From positions 1 to 7,636 of the forward strand of contig QGVC01000170.1 of NCBI GenBank assembly GCA_003242645.1: 7,636 nucleotides of DNA, read 5' to 3'. Below are positions 7,610 to 7,636 of the stretch, piece by piece. The DNA comes from Pseudomonadota bacterium (GTDB lineage Bacteria > Pseudomonadota > Alphaproteobacteria > Rhizobiales > Hyphomicrobiaceae). Position numbers and translations under genes: made by a program. A model generated the notes under the pieces. That model had not been told where the DNA came from, did not search any database, and saw only the letters and a list, made by a program, of their open reading frames with translations. The number at the start of each line of letters is the position of its first letter. The first letter of the stretch is position 1.

Positions 7610-7636
7610 GTGTTCCCCGCATGCGCGGGGGTGAAC
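7610..7636 (+). repeat. CRISPR repeat 5 (cut by the window end)
   Basis: The first 27 bases match repeat 1 exactly; the last two lie outside the window. The array therefore probably continues. Confidence 0.95.

Larger units (their letters stand above)
7365..7636 (+). CRISPR. Type I-E CRISPR array, leader-proximal end (continues past the window)
   Basis: There are five repeats on a 61-62-nt period. Each starts with GTGTT, followed by stem CCCCGC, loop ATGC, stem GCGGGG and the 3' part GTGAACCG, 29 nt in total (28 if the last base is assigned to the spacer). Repeats are at 7365-7393, 7426-7454, 7488-7516, 7549-7577 and 7610-7636 (the last two bases of repeat 5 are outside the window). Spacers are at 7394-7425 (32 nt), 7455-7487 (33), 7517-7548 (32) and 7578-7609 (32). 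Orientation is set by the leader and cas2 upstream and by the E. coli-like repeat direction: Cas6e cutting 3' of the stem leaves the 8-nt handle GUGAACCG. No long match between any spacer and the rest of the window was noticed by eye. Confidence 0.99.

Noticed and set aside
7416..7622. Minus-strand open frame of 68 codons across the array, reading repeated RFTPAHAGNT-like peptides
   Set aside because: It is the translated repeat-spacer pattern of the CRISPR array, a well-known false gene call.
7437..7634. Plus-strand open frame of 65 codons across the array, with repeated MRGGEP-like peptides
   Set aside because: It is the same artefact on the other strand, with a period equal to the repeat unit.

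Overview
This window is a nearly complete type I-E (Cascade, E. coli-type) CRISPR-Cas locus on the plus strand. The gene order is cas3 (5'-truncated by the window edge), casA/cse1, casB/cse2, cas7e/casC, cas5e/casD, cas6e/casE, cas1, cas2. A short AT-richer leader follows, then the leader-proximal end of the CRISPR array. Every protein matches the I-E family along its full visible length by conserved motifs recalled from E. coli K-12 Cas proteins. No gene is left unexplained and there is no non-coding stretch longer than about 85 nt before the array.

The sequence is GC-rich throughout, with long antisense shadow frames typical of high-GC genomes. The Cas proteins resemble the E. coli ones closely, especially Cas7, Cas1, Cas2 and Cas6e, and the repeat has the GTGTTCCCCGC...GTGAACCG form. 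Together these suggest a GC-rich proteobacterium, probably gamma- or betaproteobacterial. I cannot name a genus.

Layout: 2-1771 is the helicase and C-terminal part of Cas3; its HD nuclease part lies upstream of the window. 1768-3246 is CasA (PAM recognition, Cas3 recruitment), 3246-3692 CasB (small subunit), 3716-4810 Cas7 (backbone), 4821-5492 Cas5 (5'-handle cap), 5473-6075 Cas6e (crRNA endonuclease), 6077-6988 Cas1 and 6969-7280 Cas2 (spacer integrase). 7281-7364 is the leader with a candidate IHF site, and 7365-7636 holds four full repeats, four spacers and a fifth repeat cut two bases short by the window end.

The genes are packed as one transcription unit: four junctions overlap (4, 1, 20 and 20 nt) and the other three gaps are 1, 10 and 23 nt. 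Functionally, the array transcript would be cut by Cas6e at each repeat hairpin. The crRNA would assemble with CasA, CasB, Cas7, Cas5 and Cas6e into Cascade, and target-bound Cascade would recruit Cas3 to unwind and degrade DNA. Cas1-Cas2, probably with host IHF, would add new spacers at the leader end. I find a canonical, apparently intact system rather than a novel one. The points worth a second look are fine details of the array and leader: repeat 4 ends in T instead of G, repeat 2 has a substitution in the crRNA handle, spacer 2 is one nucleotide longer, and an IHF-like site sits where it would be expected.
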